Assembly: GCA_018000995.1 (NCBI GenBank)
Contig: JAGNIU010000020.1
Coordinates: 1 to 56,154 of the forward strand
Direction: 5' to 3'
Origin: Bacteroidia bacterium
GTDB lineage: Bacteria > Bacteroidota > Bacteroidia > B-17B0 > Aurantibacillaceae
Length of the DNA: 56,154 nt
Shown here: piece after piece, positions 43,046-53,732 of the stretch
How the letters are laid out: each line of letters begins with the position of its first letter
Position numbering within the stretch: position 1 is the first letter of the stretch
Notes under the pieces: generated by a model
The model's input: only the letters and a program-made list of their open reading frames with translations
Database searches by the model: none
What the model was told of the DNA's origin: nothing
Made by a program: the position numbers and the translations under genes

Positions 43046-43450
43046 TTAATACAGAACTACCTTATATTTCTGAGCCATTTTTTGAATTTGTTCGTCGGAA
43101 ATTTGATGGATATTATGGCCTTTATGACGGTTTTCGACTGTAACTACAAAAATTTTGTATTTGAATTCAGAAGCTAATTTAAAATAGGGTTCTAATTCCC
43201 ACTCCAGACTAAACACATTATCGATAAAAATTTTATCAAGATCGTTAATCATACATTGTCTTGTATTTTCTTCACATTGCTTGTAAGCTAAATGATTTTT
43301 ATCGAATTCGAAACTATAGCTGCCTGTTTTTGAATCTGTAAAATAATCATCAACCGAAAACACAGGATATTTTCCATCATCACTTAATACCTTTGCTAAA
43401 GTTGTTTTACCTGAACCGGGAAGGCCGCGAAGAAGAATTAATGAGTTCAT
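43046..43450 (-). CDS. P-loop ATPase/kinase-like protein (N4BP2/AAA_33 type)
   Basis: 134 residues. Walker A GLPGSGKTT at 9-17; then VFSVDDYFTDSKTGSYSFEF, the DDYF...Y.F signature of NEDD4-binding-protein-2-like and polynucleotide kinase-like P-loop proteins; a hydrophobic strand FIDNVFSLEWELEPYFKLA follows. The family is compact and may phosphorylate nucleic acid ends or small molecules; the substrate is unknown. It looks complete. A TATATTTA near-match box is close upstream. It is not obviously linked to its neighbours. Confidence 0.7.
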   Translation of the reverse strand: MNSLILLRGLPGSGKTTLAKVLSDDGKYPVFSVDDYFTDSKTGSYSFEFDKNHLAYKQCEENTRQCMINDLDKIFIDNVFSLEWELEPYFKLASEFKYKIFVVTVENRHKGHNIHQISDEQIQKMAQKYKVVLY

Positions 43451-43620
43451 TCTGTAAATATAAACGTATGTGTTTAAAATTGGTAAGCTACCCTATATTA
43501 TGTTAATATCCTGTTAGTAAGCTAAATCGATATTAAGTCGCCCAAGACCCTTAATTTGACACTAAAACATTAGCTTTTTTCATTCTAATTCCTTTATTTT
43601 ACTTAACAATCCCAAATTCA

Positions 43621-46422
43621 GTGAAGACTAAAATAACTACCCTTTTGTTTTTTTTGTTTGCTAACGTTATTTCATTTAGTCAAACTGTTGCTTACACTAC
43701 ACCTAACCTAAAATATTTAAATTACGTTTTTCCAGCCGATTCTCTTTTTGGTTTTGATGATGCTACCACACAATTACAAGCTTTACAAGGCGGATTTTTT
43801 GGAATGGAATTTAAAGTTGTAATGTATCAAGCAAAACGTAGTTTCATTAATAAAAAATATGGTTATTCAATACCAGTCAATGCCGCTAATTTTCAAGTCA
43901 ACAAAAATTTACCACCCACAATTAATGCAGCTCCATGTGTAAATGAAGATTTTGAATCATCAGCAAGCACTACAGGTACTACTGCTGCCACCGCAATTGG
44001 AAACGCTTTAGCCGGATGGGTTGTTACCTCGGGTCAAAACCAATGGCCAAATGGTTCTTGTTTACAAAGCGGTTGTTGTCCAACCGTTGGAACTAATGAT
44101 GCCTGGGTAAGAACAACACCCTACACTGCCCCGGCTCCACTTGGTGTTATACCAAATTCTCCCTTGGGTGGAACTAAAGTTTTACAAATGAATGATAACA
44201 TTTGGGCTCAGGGTGAAGTTGTACGAATCCAACAAACATTTCCTGTTACAGCAACCAACGCTTTATTTCAATTCGCTTATTTAGCTATGATGAATGGTGC
44301 AGGTCATGCTTGCTGCGATCAGCCCTACATGAGAATTGAATTAATGGATTGCATGAATACGCCTTTAGCTTGTCCGATGGTAACCATCACACCTCCCGGT
44401 CCATCTTGCGCAACCGTAACATCCACAGGTTGGGCCACAAATTCATTAAGCATTTCTTATACTCCAAGCTGGATAGTTAAATCCATTGATTTATCGCCTT
44501 ACTTAGGTACATGTATCACCATAAAAATTACAGTTGGTGATTGTGACGGTTGGGCACATTACGGTATGGCATTTGTTGATTGTGTTTGTTTACCAATGAC
44601 GATTAACGTTAATAATTTAGTATTTCCTGCAGGCACTTCGGCAATTGCTGTTGCAGCTTGTGGTGTTGCTACCGCTTCTTTAGTTGCTCCGGCAGGAATG
44701 GGACCTTATTCTTGGACGGGACCACCAGCTAGCGGAATAACAAGTAATACTAATCAAGCAGTGAATACAACTGTTGCCGGAAATTATACTTTAGTGATGA
44801 GTCCTCCCGGACTTTGTGCTCCAATAACTAAAACGGTAAGTTTAACTTTCAGTTCCTTTCCTAATGGTGGATTTACACGACCAAATACTTGTACTACTTA
44901 CACACTCACAAACAGCGGATCAGCCTCGCCTGCTGTACAAACTTATTCCATCATCGGACCCGGAGGACCGCCAACGTTTACAACAACATCACCAACAACA
45001 GTCGTCAACCTGGCACCATCAACAACTTATACTATTTATCAAACTGTGACTAATGCAGCAGGGTGTTATGTTACAACATCACAAGTTATAACAACACCTG
45101 CGGGACCTTCACCAGCTTTTACAGCGCAGCCATCCTTTACACAATGTTTTACAGGTAATGCATTTACATTTACTGCAACAACATCGGCGGGAACTCATAC
45201 TTACAATTTCACTTCAACGGTTGGCGCCCCTCCTACAGGTAATACCGCCAACTATGGTCCTGTAAACTTTACGGCTCCCGGTAGTTATACAGTTACTCAT
45301 ACGGTAAATTCAGGAGGATGCGTTACTGCCGCTTCATCTGTAATTGTTGTTAGTCCAACACCAACCATTAGCGTTGCAAGTGGTACCGCTCCCGGTTGTG
45401 CTGGTAATCAAGCAACATTAACAGCCAGCGGAGGACCAGGTAGTTTAACATGGACAGGGCCAAATAGCTATACAGCAGTTGGTGGAGGAACAACTACCAT
45501 AAATAATTTTCAACCTATTAATAATGGAATTTATACTATAACTGCCAGTAACAATGGTTGTAGTACAACACGCACTGTAAATCTAACTATGACAGGTCAG
45601 CCTGTTGTTACAATTTCAAATAATGGTCCTTATTGCATTGGAGCTACTGCTCAATACACTGTAACTGTTAGTCCGGGTTATACTATTAGTTTCCCTGGTG
45701 GTTCTTATTGGTATGAAACATCTTGGTGGTGGTATGCGGGAAATATTACGGGTCCTGTAGTACCGAACATTCAATTATCTTCATCAGGAACTTATTATTT
45801 TGATGCCTATTTTACCAATGGATGTTATGCAACAGCAAGTATGGTAGTTACAGTTAATAATTGTTTTTTACCAATAGAATTAGTTGATTTTAGTACTAAT
45901 TGTTATAATAATGCTATTGAAGTTAATTGGGAAACTGCAACTGAAAAGGATAATAAACATTTTACGATTTTACGTTCGGAAGACGGTATTTTCTTCGAAG
46001 TGATTGGAGTAGTGCCCGGCGCCGGCAATAGCAATGGTCTGAAGCAGTATAGTTACACGGATAAAAATGTTGAAGCAGGCAAAACTTATTACTACAAATT
46101 ACGGCAGACTGATTTTAGTAATGCGGAAAGTGATATTGGGAAAATTGTTTCCGTGTTGTGTAATAAGAAAAATTATGTGTTAGATGTTTTCCCTAACCCA
46201 TCAAGTAATGAAGTGTATGTTATAAGTGAGAAAGATTTAAATAACGTGACCTTAGATATTTTAGATGCTTTAGGTCAAAAAGTTAAAACCATTCACAACG
46301 TAAACTTAATTAAGAACGAACGTTTTGTAATTGATATACGAGATGTAATTAATGGTTGTTATCAGCTAATTGTTACAGGTAATGAAGTATTGCTACAAAA
46401 GAAAATATTGACTTATAAATAA
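43621..46422 (+). CDS. Large multi-Ig secreted protein, T9SS cargo
   Basis: 933 residues from a GTG start. Signal peptide (FFLFANVISFSQT). Residues about 105-330 form a Cys-rich jelly-roll-like domain (GAGHACCDQPYMRIELMDCM, KITVGDCDGWAHYGMAFVDC). Several Gly/Thr/Pro-rich Ig-like or PKD-like repeats follow (about 335-750), then a domain beginning FLPIELVDFSTNCYNNAIEV with the HFTILRSEDG and YYYKLRQTD pattern typical of the segment before many Bacteroidota sorting domains. The end is a T9SS type A domain (LDVFPNPSSNEVYVI, LDALGQKVK). Probable adhesin-like surface protein; ligand unknown. Confidence 0.85.
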   Translation: MKTKITTLLFFLFANVISFSQTVAYTTPNLKYLNYVFPADSLFGFDDATTQLQALQGGFFGMEFKVVMYQAKRSFINKKYGYSIPVNAANFQVNKNLPPTINAAPCVNEDFESSASTTGTTAATAIGNALAGWVVTSGQNQWPNGSCLQSGCCPTVGTNDAWVRTTPYTAPAPLGVIPNSPLGGTKVLQMNDNIWAQGEVVRIQQTFPVTATNALFQFAYLAMMNGAGHACCDQPYMRIELMDCMNTPLACPMVTITPPGPSCATVTSTGWATNSLSISYTPSWIVKSIDLSPYLGTCITIKITVGDCDGWAHYGMAFVDCVCLPMTINVNNLVFPAGTSAIAVAACGVATASLVAPAGMGPYSWTGPPASGITSNTNQAVNTTVAGNYTLVMSPPGLCAPITKTVSLTFSSFPNGGFTRPNTCTTYTLTNSGSASPAVQTYSIIGPGGPPTFTTTSPTTVVNLAPSTTYTIYQTVTNAAGCYVTTSQVITTPAGPSPAFTAQPSFTQCFTGNAFTFTATTSAGTHTYNFTSTVGAPPTGNTANYGPVNFTAPGSYTVTHTVNSGGCVTAASSVIVVSPTPTISVASGTAPGCAGNQATLTASGGPGSLTWTGPNSYTAVGGGTTTINNFQPINNGIYTITASNNGCSTTRTVNLTMTGQPVVTISNNGPYCIGATAQYTVTVSPGYTISFPGGSYWYETSWWWYAGNITGPVVPNIQLSSSGTYYFDAYFTNGCYATASMVVTVNNCFLPIELVDFSTNCYNNAIEVNWETATEKDNKHFTILRSEDGIFFEVIGVVPGAGNSNGLKQYSYTDKNVEAGKTYYYKLRQTDFSNAESDIGKIVSVLCNKKNYVLDVFPNPSSNEVYVISEKDLNNVTLDILDALGQKVKTIHNVNLIKNERFVIDIRDVINGCYQLIVTGNEVLLQKKILTYK

Positions 46423-46434
46423 ATTTAAATCATT

Positions 46435-46470
46435 AAAAAAAGCCTGACTATAAATAGTCAGGCTTTTTTT
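46435..46470. terminator. Bidirectional intrinsic terminator
   Basis: GCCTGACTAT-AA-ATAGTCAGGC stem between A and T runs, placed between the convergent T9SS cargo gene and icmF. Confidence 0.92.
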
Positions 46471-46482
46471 TACCTTATCGAA

Positions 46483-49400
46483 TTACATATTTCTTCTATA
46501 CTGTCCGCCTACTTCAAATAATGAATTAGTTATTTCTCCAAGTGAACAATATTTTACAGCTTCCATTAAATCGGCAAAAATATTTTTGTTTTGAATGGCA
46601 GTTTCCTGCAATTTCTTTAATACTTCTGCGGCTTTTTCTTTATGTGAAGCGTGTAATTCTTTTAGCATGTTAATCTGATACTCTTTTTCTTCAGGCGTAC
46701 TACGAATTACTTCTTTCGGAATAATAGTTGGAGAACCTTTTGAACTTAAGAAAGTATTTACACCAATAATTGGATATTCTCCTGTGTGTTTCAATGTTTC
46801 GTAATACAAACTTTCTTCCTGAATTTTTCCGCGTTGGTACATCGTTTCCATTGCACCTAACACTCCACCACGCTCGGTAATTTTGTCAAATTCACTTAAT
46901 ACAGCTTCTTCAACTAAGTCAGTTAATTCCTCAATAATGAATGAACCTTGTAAAGGATTCTCATTCATTGCTAAACCAAGCTCACGGTTAATGATTAACT
47001 GAATAGCCATTGCTCTGCGAACTGATTCTTCAGTCGGTGTTGTAATAGCTTCATCGTATGCATTTGTATGTAATGAATTACAATTATCATAAATAGCATA
47101 AAGTGCTTGTAATGTTGTACGGATATCGTTGAAATCAATTTCCTGCGCGTGTAACGAACGACCTGATGTTTGAATATGATATTTCAACATCTGACTTCTT
47201 TCATTCCCGCCATATTTTAATTTCATGGCTTTAGCCCAAATCTTTCTTGAAACACGACCGATAACAGAATACTCCGGATCGATACCATTACTGAAGAAGA
47301 ATGATAAATTCGGAGCGAAATCATCAATGTGCATTCCTCTGCTCAAATAATATTCAACAAACGTAAATCCGTTCGCTAAAGTAAACGCTAATTGTGAAAT
47401 AGGATTTGCTCCCGCTTCCGCAATATGGTAACCTGAAATAGAAACAGAATAAAAATTTCGAACCTTCTGATCAATAAAGTATTGCTGAACATCTCCCATC
47501 ACACGCAGAGAAAACTCAGTACTGAAAATACAAGTGTTCTGCGCCTGATCTTCTTTTAAAATATCTGCTTGTACAGTTCCACGCACTTGTGATAAAGTTG
47601 TTGCTTTAATTTTTTCGTAAACATCTTTTGGTAAGACTTGATCGCCGGTTACACCTAACAACATCAAACCTAAACCATCATTTCCTTCAGGTAATTCGCC
47701 TTGGTACTTCGGACGTTTTGTTCCTTTGGCTTTATAGATGGCTTCAATTTTTTTCTCAACCTCAGCTTCTAATTTATTTTGTTTGATATAAATTTCACAT
47801 TGCTGATCGATTGCTGCATTCATAAAAAATGCTGCCAAGGTTGGTGCCGGACCGTTAATGGTCATCGACACAGACGTTTTCGGATCTGCTAAATTAAATC
47901 CACTGTATAATTTCTTCGCGTCATCTAAACAACAAATACTTACACCTGAATTTCCTACTTTACCATAAATATCCGGACGGTAATCAGGATCGTTACCATA
48001 AAGTGTTACGCTATCGAATGCTGTACTTAAACGAGCAGCTGGTAAACCTTTACTTACGTAATGGAAACGTTTGTTCGTTCTTTCCGGTCCGCCTTCACCG
48101 GCGAACATACGGGTTGGATCTTCACCTTCACGTTTAAACGGATAAATACCCGCCGCATAAGGAAATTCACCGGGGAAATTCTCTTGTAAATTCCATTGTA
48201 AAATATCGCCCCAAGAAGTAAACTTTGGTGAAGCAATTTTTGGAACTTGTGTATGAGACAACGACTCGTAATGCGTTTTAATTTTTAATTCTTTATCACG
48301 AACCTTGAAAATATAATATTCGTTACTGTATAATTTCTTTTTTTCTTCCCAGTTCTCAATTGTTTTTAAGTGACGTGGGTCTAAATCTAATTTCGTTTTT
48401 TCGAAGGCTTCTTGCAATCCTTTTACCAAACGGTCTTTATCTTCCATAGTAGAAGCTTTAACTGTTTCGATAGATTTTTGTAAGCCGTATAATTTTTGTG
48501 CAATCTCTGCTTGTTCTTTTCCTTTTTTATCGTAGTTGCGATTGTTTTCACTAATCTCACTTAGGTAACGGGTTTTTGAAGGAGGAATGATATAAATTTT
48601 TTCGCTCATTTCGTTAGTAATAACGAAATTCGATTTTAATTTATCATTCTTAGTTTTCTCATACATCTTATCCATCACCGCACGGTACAAACGATTCATA
48701 CCAGGATCGTTGAATTGAGATGCAATTGTTCCGTGAACAGGAAGCGAATCATCACTTGCATCAAATAAATTATGATTACGCTTGTACTGTTTTTTTACAT
48801 CACGCAATGCGTCTAAGGCGCCACGCTTATCAAATTTATTTAAAGCAATAATATCGGCGAAATCCAACATGTCAATTTTTTCAAGCTGCGATGCTGCTCC
48901 GTATTCAGGTGTCATCACATATAAACTCATGGTGCTGTGTTCAATAATTTCAGTATCACTCTGACCAATTCCACTTGTTTCTAAAATTATCAAATCAAAA
49001 TTCGCTGCTTTACAAATATCAACTGCATCCTGAACATACTTACTCAAAGCTAAATTACTTTGACGAGTAGCAAGAGATCGCATATAAACTCTATCGTTAC
49101 GGATAGCATTCATACGAATTCTATCTCCTAATAAAGCTCCGCCTGTTTTGCGTTTACTTGGATCAACCGAAATGATGGCAATGTGTTTATCTTTGAAATC
49201 AACTAAAAAGCGACGAACCAATTCATCTACCAAAGAACTTTTTCCTGAACCACCTGTTCCTGTAATTCCTAAAACTGGTGTTGTTGATACTTTTGCTTTT
49301 TCGCGTGCCTTGTTAAGCATCGCTGTGCTTTCTTCATTGAAATTCTCAGCAGCTGAAATTAATCTTGCAATTGATTTATGATCGCGATCAATTAAATGAG

Positions 49401-49863
49401 CAACTTCTCCATTTAAATTTTTTCCTGTCGGGAAATCACATTGCTTTAATAAATCGTTTATCATTCCTTGTAAACCAAGAGAACGTCCGTCATCAGGAGA
49501 ATAAATTCTGGTAATGCCGTATTTATGCAATTCATCAATTTCAGTTGGGAGAATTACTCCTCCTCCACCGCCGAATAATTTTATGTGTGTACAACCTTTT
49601 TCTTTCAATAGATCGTACATGTATTTGAAATATTCTACGTGTCCACCTTGATAAGAAGTAACAGCAATAGCATTTGCATCTTCCTGAATAGCACAGTTCA
49701 CTACCTCCTGCGCACTTCGGTCGTGACCTAAGTGAATAACTTCAGCGCCACTCGCTTGAATAATGCGGCGCATAATATTGATAGCAGCATCGTGGCCGTC
49801 GAAAAGGGCAGCGGCTGTTACGATACGAATTTTATTTTTTGATTGGTAAGGGGTTGTTTCCAT
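46483..49863 (-). CDS. icmF: Fused isobutyryl-CoA mutase (IcmF-type B12 enzyme with GTPase chaperone)
   Basis: 1,126 residues in the IcmF order. A B12-binding domain comes first (about 10-140; lower ligand His24 in [11 protein letters not shown]), then a MeaB-like GTPase with Walker [13 protein letters not shown] (199-210), then the acyl-CoA mutase barrel (from about 560: [38 protein letters not shown]). In methylmalonyl-CoA mutase an Arg lies in the segment here reading [11 protein letters not shown]; this protein has Gln775, the residue expected for isobutyryl-CoA mutase. It interconverts isobutyryl- and butyryl-CoA, and the GTPase loads or guards the cobalamin. Confidence 0.93.
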   Translation of the reverse strand: METTPYQSKNKIRIVTAAALFDGHDAAINIMRRIIQASGAEVIHLGHDRSAQEVVNCAIQEDANAIAVTSYQGGHVEYFKYMYDLLKEKGCTHIKLFGGGGGVILPTEIDELHKYGITRIYSPDDGRSLGLQGMINDLLKQCDFPTGKNLNGEVAHLIDRDHKSIARLISAAENFNEESTAMLNKAREKAKVSTTPVLGITGTGGSGKSSLVDELVRRFLVDFKDKHIAIISVDPSKRKTGGALLGDRIRMNAIRNDRVYMRSLATRQSNLALSKYVQDAVDICKAANFDLIILETSGIGQSDTEIIEHSTMSLYVMTPEYGAASQLEKIDMLDFADIIALNKFDKRGALDALRDVKKQYKRNHNLFDASDDSLPVHGTIASQFNDPGMNRLYRAVMDKMYEKTKNDKLKSNFVITNEMSEKIYIIPPSKTRYLSEISENNRNYDKKGKEQAEIAQKLYGLQKSIETVKASTMEDKDRLVKGLQEAFEKTKLDLDPRHLKTIENWEEKKKLYSNEYYIFKVRDKELKIKTHYESLSHTQVPKIASPKFTSWGDILQWNLQENFPGEFPYAAGIYPFKREGEDPTRMFAGEGGPERTNKRFHYVSKGLPAARLSTAFDSVTLYGNDPDYRPDIYGKVGNSGVSICCLDDAKKLYSGFNLADPKTSVSMTINGPAPTLAAFFMNAAIDQQCEIYIKQNKLEAEVEKKIEAIYKAKGTKRPKYQGELPEGNDGLGLMLLGVTGDQVLPKDVYEKIKATTLSQVRGTVQADILKEDQAQNTCIFSTEFSLRVMGDVQQYFIDQKVRNFYSVSISGYHIAEAGANPISQLAFTLANGFTFVEYYLSRGMHIDDFAPNLSFFFSNGIDPEYSVIGRVSRKIWAKAMKLKYGGNERSQMLKYHIQTSGRSLHAQEIDFNDIRTTLQALYAIYDNCNSLHTNAYDEAITTPTEESVRRAMAIQLIINRELGLAMNENPLQGSFIIEELTDLVEEAVLSEFDKITERGGVLGAMETMYQRGKIQEESLYYETLKHTGEYPIIGVNTFLSSKGSPTIIPKEVIRSTPEEKEYQINMLKELHASHKEKAAEVLKKLQETAIQNKNIFADLMEAVKYCSLGEITNSLFEVGGQYRRNM

Positions 49864-49971
49864 TTTTGGGACGAAATTTATAGCCCACTAATATAGATAA
49901 AATAAGGCTTTTTTGGAAAGGTTTTGAAAGGTTTCTCGCAGAGGCGCAAAGACGCTAAGTAAGACACAGAA

Positions 49972-50739
49972 TTATAGGCTTTTGAGATATTCTTTAGCTC
50001 TCCTTTTAAAATCGAGGTCTTCCAGAACGAAATTTTGGCGGTTTTTGAGTTTAAGAACCAGGTTAAAATACACCCGCGCTTTTTCTATTTCTTTATTTTC
50101 CATCAACGCTTCGGCATAATAAAAATTATTAGCAACATCGGCAGGATAATATTTTAAGGCTTTTTCAAGAATACGTTTCGCTTCTGTTTTACTGGGCCAG
50201 GAAATAATTAGGGGAATGTAAGGCGTTTTGTAATTTAAAATTCCCAGAACTTTCCAACCTGTGCCTGAATAATACATAGAATCGAGTTCAATTAATTTCA
50301 TAGAACATTTGCGCATATTTTCTAATATACCGTTTGATGCATTTGCAAAAGCACCGGTTAATTCAGCTTTTAACCCAACACTTGTTATGTACTCGAATAA
50401 AATTGGTCCTGACAAAGGAAATTTCTTCATATACATCTCAGAAAGTTCAATGTTTTTATCAAGTAAATTCTTTTTTTGTTTTTCATCGGTATAAATAAAA
50501 CGAACCTTAAAATTAAGCGAGAGTAAATAATACAAAGCGCACTTTTCTGTAACATTTCCTTTTTTTATTTCAGCTTCCAGAGCAGAAATGCATTTATTGA
50601 TATGCAACGAATCAGCTTGTAAACCATTTGCTTTTTGATGTCGTAAATTAAAAATTTCTATCGCATCATTAATAGGCGCCTGAGCGATTGAACGCAGACA
50701 AACCATTATTAAAAAAAAGATTGAAATCTTAATTCTCAT
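49972..50739 (-). CDS. Exported helical-repeat protein of unknown function
   Basis: 255 residues. Signal peptide (FFLIMVCLRSIAQ), then helices that look like degenerate TPRs; GWKVLGILNYKTPYIPLIIS, ILEKALKYYPADVANNFYYA and EALMENKEIEKARVYFNLVL are the clearest. TatT-like TRAP-associated proteins have a similar helical layout, but I cannot confirm that. It overlaps the upstream Rieske oxygenase gene by 11 bases and is probably co-translated with it. Confidence 0.65.
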   Translation of the reverse strand: MRIKISIFFLIMVCLRSIAQAPINDAIEIFNLRHQKANGLQADSLHINKCISALEAEIKKGNVTEKCALYYLLSLNFKVRFIYTDEKQKKNLLDKNIELSEMYMKKFPLSGPILFEYITSVGLKAELTGAFANASNGILENMRKCSMKLIELDSMYYSGTGWKVLGILNYKTPYIPLIISWPSKTEAKRILEKALKYYPADVANNFYYAEALMENKEIEKARVYFNLVLKLKNRQNFVLEDLDFKRRAKEYLKSL

Positions 50740-51742
50740 TTATATCGGAAGAATAAAATTGTCGGCACCATTGACGGTATTTACCAATTGGGCCATCGCC
50801 TAAAGCGAGAGCCGGATTATCGATATACACTTTGTTTTGCCACACATCAAAATCCTGACTCACATCATGACAATAGCCTTTAAATGCTTTATTGAGAATA
50901 ATTTTATTGACTAAACTTTTTGGAAGTAAAACTAAAAATGGATTGACACTAGAAGCCTTTTCAATTTTTTTTACTGACATTCCTATTTTGAGAATGATTT
51001 TACCATCTTCAGTTGGCGTTGGAAAAACATATTGGCGTGTTTGAATTTTATATTGAGGAATATCTACTTCAACAAAAGAATAGCCCAGACCATGAACATG
51101 AATATTAATATTAGCACGAATTACTTCATTTCCCATAATTCCTCCATGTCGACTGAATGCATATTTTGCATTTAGGTAAGGGCCGGAAATATTTAAATCG
51201 TGAAGTTCTTTTACATCAAAATATTTATGTACAATAGCGAAGTGTCCTATATCTACGCTGTTTTCGGTTGTTTCCTGAGGGTGACTAGTTAAATCGTAAT
51301 CGGCGGTTAATACTTCACTCCAATTATTATTATCAACGGCAGGAACTTCCCAATTTGGCACTTCATTTTTTGAATGATGCCATATAATGATAAAGCCATT
51401 TACCTCACGAATGGTATACATTTTTAAAATAGCTTTAGCAGGAGGTTTTGTATCGTAACCTGTTTTTGTGCAATTCCCATCGGTATCAAAACAAAAATAA
51501 TGGAAAGGACATTTAATAGTTTCCCCTTCTACAGAACCACCAAAACCAAAATGGGCACCCATGTGCGGACAATACGCATCGGATACTGCAGCTTTTCCTG
51601 AATTTGTACGGAACACAACAAGGTCTTTTCCGGCGAATTTTTTTGGGATTATTTTACCTTTTTCAAGCTCTGAAGATTTTAACAAAACATACCATCCATC
51701 AGGGAAAGGAAACAGTTTTTTTGAGAATGGAAGTTTGATCAT
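50729..51742 (-). CDS. Rieske non-heme iron oxygenase
   Basis: 337 residues. Rieske [2Fe-2S] ligands are Cys58/His60 (AYCPHMGAH) and Cys78/His81 (KCPFHYF). The mononuclear iron site has the N161xxD164xxH167xxxxH172 pattern (TENSVDIGHFAIVH). The order and length fit the KshA / cholesterol 7-desaturase (DAF-36/Neverland) branch of terminal oxygenases. A hydrophobic substrate, perhaps a steroid-like lipid, is possible but unproven. No ferredoxin or reductase partner gene is nearby. It overlaps the following hypothetical gene. Confidence 0.85.
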   Translation of the reverse strand: MIKLPFSKKLFPFPDGWYVLLKSSELEKGKIIPKKFAGKDLVVFRTNSGKAAVSDAYCPHMGAHFGFGGSVEGETIKCPFHYFCFDTDGNCTKTGYDTKPPAKAILKMYTIREVNGFIIIWHHSKNEVPNWEVPAVDNNNWSEVLTADYDLTSHPQETTENSVDIGHFAIVHKYFDVKELHDLNISGPYLNAKYAFSRHGGIMGNEVIRANINIHVHGLGYSFVEVDIPQYKIQTRQYVFPTPTEDGKIILKIGMSVKKIEKASSVNPFLVLLPKSLVNKIILNKAFKGYCHDVSQDFDVWQNKVYIDNPALALGDGPIGKYRQWCRQFYSSDINEN

Positions 51743-51829
51743 AAAAGTCTAAAACAATTTAACAATAAAAGTAAAAATTGTATCTGAATTTTACTATTTT
51801 TACAGTCTAAATTTAAAAAATATAAACTC

Positions 51830-53524
51830 ATGAAAAAATTTACTTTTATTTTTGCATTTGTTGCAATGGCCTTCGGATATTCTTTCGGTCAAGCAACATT
51901 TGTAGTAACAACACCATCAAACAACGCTACTTCATCTTTCAGATTACCGAATGGAACCAGCGCAGCTGCTTATTTTAGAGGAGCTTCTTTAGTTTTAACT
52001 TCAGAATTAACTGCAATTCCTGTTTCAACTACTTTAACAAGTATTGGTTTCACTACTACTACTGGCGCTTCAACTGCAGTTACAGGAACAATCACTATTT
52101 ATTTACAAAATACCGGTGATGCAACTTATAACAAAGGAACAACTTGGACTGGTGTTACGCCTGGTATGACTACTGTTTATACTGGTACAATTACAATTCC
52201 GGCAACAGCCGCTTCGTTTGATTTACCTTTAACAACTCCATTTACTTTCTTAGGAAGTGGTATGTATGTTGCTTATGACTTTGTTTCAGCTGGTCCTTTT
52301 GCTACATCAGGAGCAGTTTGGGCATCTAATAACACTGGTTTAACTGGTGGGTGTATGTCAGCAACAAGTTCAACTGCAGCACCTGCAACTGGTGTTACTT
52401 CTAGTTTCCGTCCTTGTGTTCGTTTTGGATATCCTAACAGTTTAACAAATGACGTTTCTGTTGAAACAATAAATACATTAGGCACGGTTGCTCAAACTTT
52501 AGGTTTACCTGTTCCTATCTCAGCAATTGTTAGAAATAATAGCGGTGGGCCGTTAACCAACGTTAATGTTAGTGCTAATATAACAGGTGCAAATGCTTAC
52601 ACAAATAACCAAGTGGTAAGTTCAATTGCTGCTGGTGCAACAGCAACAGTTAACTTTGCTTTATGGACTCCTTTAGCAATGGGCGCGAATACTATTACTG
52701 TAAGCGTTCCTTCTGATCAAAACAATGCTAATAACTCAAAAGGGTTTAATAACATGGTTACTTGTAACACTTCAGGTAATAACGAAAGCCCAATTAACTA
52801 TACTCAGTCTGTAGGATTTAACACTGCCTCAGGCATCTTATCTACTCCAATGCAAGCTCCTATCGCAACTACTGTAACTGGTGTTAACGTTGCAATTTCA
52901 ACAAATACAGCTGGAGTTGGTAATGGTGTTTATGGTGTGATTTTAGATAATGTTGGTACTATTTTAGCTACTAGTACTAATACTTTAACGATTAGCGCTG
53001 GTGATTTTAACACTGTTCGTTCATTCTCTTTCAGCCCAGCTGTACCAGTTGCTGCAAGCCAATTAGTTCATTTAGGTATGGCACAACCTGCTAATACTAC
53101 TTTAGGTTACTTCCCTTTTGGTGCTTATGTTAACTCATACTTAAACACTTCTTATTTTACTAACGCTATCGGTGGTGGTACTTTAGCTTTATTAGCTACT
53201 AACCTTGGTCAATTTGGTATTGAAGCTGAATTTGCTGGTATTTGTGGTCCAATGGGCATAAATAATGCAGTAGTTTCTTCTGATAACAATGTAATTGTTT
53301 ACCCTAATCCTGCAAGCACTACTTTAAATGTGAAATTAGGTTCAGTAACTGATAAAGCTACTGTTACAGTTTACAACGCTATTGGTCAAATCGTAATCGC
53401 TTCTCAGGAAGTTAACGATAATTCAACTGAAATTAATGTTAGCACCTTAGCAAAAGGCGTTTACATTTTAAAAGTTGCTAATGGCAATGAAGTAAGCAAT
53501 ACAAAATTTGTAATTGAGCGCTAA
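51830..53524 (+). CDS. Secreted T9SS cargo with CARDB-like domain
   Basis: 564 residues. Signal peptide (FVAMAFGYSFGQ). A beta-rich N-terminal region (TTLTSIGFTTTTGASTAVTG, YLQNTGDATYNKG, GSGMYVAYDF) is of no known family. A CARDB-like domain follows (NDVSVETINTLGTVAQTLGL, VSSIAAGATATVNFALWTPL), then a third beta region and a canonical T9SS type A domain (VIVYPNPASTTLNVKL, YNAIGQIVI, LAKGVYILKVANG). Predicted to be surface-located. A TATTTTTA near-consensus box lies upstream and an intrinsic terminator follows. Confidence 0.85.
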   Translation: MKKFTFIFAFVAMAFGYSFGQATFVVTTPSNNATSSFRLPNGTSAAAYFRGASLVLTSELTAIPVSTTLTSIGFTTTTGASTAVTGTITIYLQNTGDATYNKGTTWTGVTPGMTTVYTGTITIPATAASFDLPLTTPFTFLGSGMYVAYDFVSAGPFATSGAVWASNNTGLTGGCMSATSSTAAPATGVTSSFRPCVRFGYPNSLTNDVSVETINTLGTVAQTLGLPVPISAIVRNNSGGPLTNVNVSANITGANAYTNNQVVSSIAAGATATVNFALWTPLAMGANTITVSVPSDQNNANNSKGFNNMVTCNTSGNNESPINYTQSVGFNTASGILSTPMQAPIATTVTGVNVAISTNTAGVGNGVYGVILDNVGTILATSTNTLTISAGDFNTVRSFSFSPAVPVAASQLVHLGMAQPANTTLGYFPFGAYVNSYLNTSYFTNAIGGGTLALLATNLGQFGIEAEFAGICGPMGINNAVVSSDNNVIVYPNPASTTLNVKLGSVTDKATVTVYNAIGQIVIASQEVNDNSTEINVSTLAKGVYILKVANGNEVSNTKFVIER

Positions 53525-53542
53525 GCCGTTATAAACTATAGG

Positions 53543-53572
53543 AAAGCCCGGACTCAGGTTCGGGCTTTTTTT
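53543..53572 (+). terminator. Intrinsic terminator
   Basis: AAAGCCCG...CGGGCTTT stem followed by a T run, 19 bases after the stop of the T9SS cargo gene. Confidence 0.85.
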
Positions 53573-53582
53573 ATGTTTATAA

Positions 53583-53612
53583 TTTGTAATTATGAAAAAA
53601 TTAGTATTTTTG
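53583..53612 (+). promoter_or_regulatory. Full Bacteroidota promoter of tRNA-Glu
   Basis: TTTG (53583-53586) and TATTTTTG (53605-53612) are separated by 18 bases, matching the -33 TTTG / -7 TAnnTTTG arrangement. Transcription would begin about 10 bases before the tRNA. It is the best promoter in the window. Confidence 0.75.
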
Positions 53613-53629
53613 CACTCCATTTAGCAAAT

Positions 53630-53704
53630 GGCCCGTTCGTCTAGGGGTTAGGACGCGTCCCTTTCACGGACGAAACACGGGTTCGATTCCCGTACGGGCT
53701 ACCA
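53630..53704 (+). tRNA. tRNA-Glu (anticodon UUC)
   Basis: A 75-base cloverleaf including an encoded CCA. The acceptor GGCCCGT/ACGGGCT pairs with one G-U at the first position. The anticodon arm is CGTCC-CTTTCAC-GGACG, so the anticodon is TTC (Glu). The T arm is ACGGG-TTCGATT-CCCGT. A terminator hairpin follows directly. Confidence 0.97.
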
Positions 53705-53732
53705 AAAACCATCAAATTCTGATGGTTTTTTT
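53705..53732 (+). terminator. Intrinsic terminator of tRNA-Glu
   Basis: ACCATCA-AATTC-TGATGGT stem followed by a T run, starting just after the CCA end. Confidence 0.88.

Noticed and set aside
46483..49863. Methylmalonyl-CoA mutase large subunit
   Set aside because: The fused B12-GTPase-mutase order and Gln775 at the Arg position point to IcmF.
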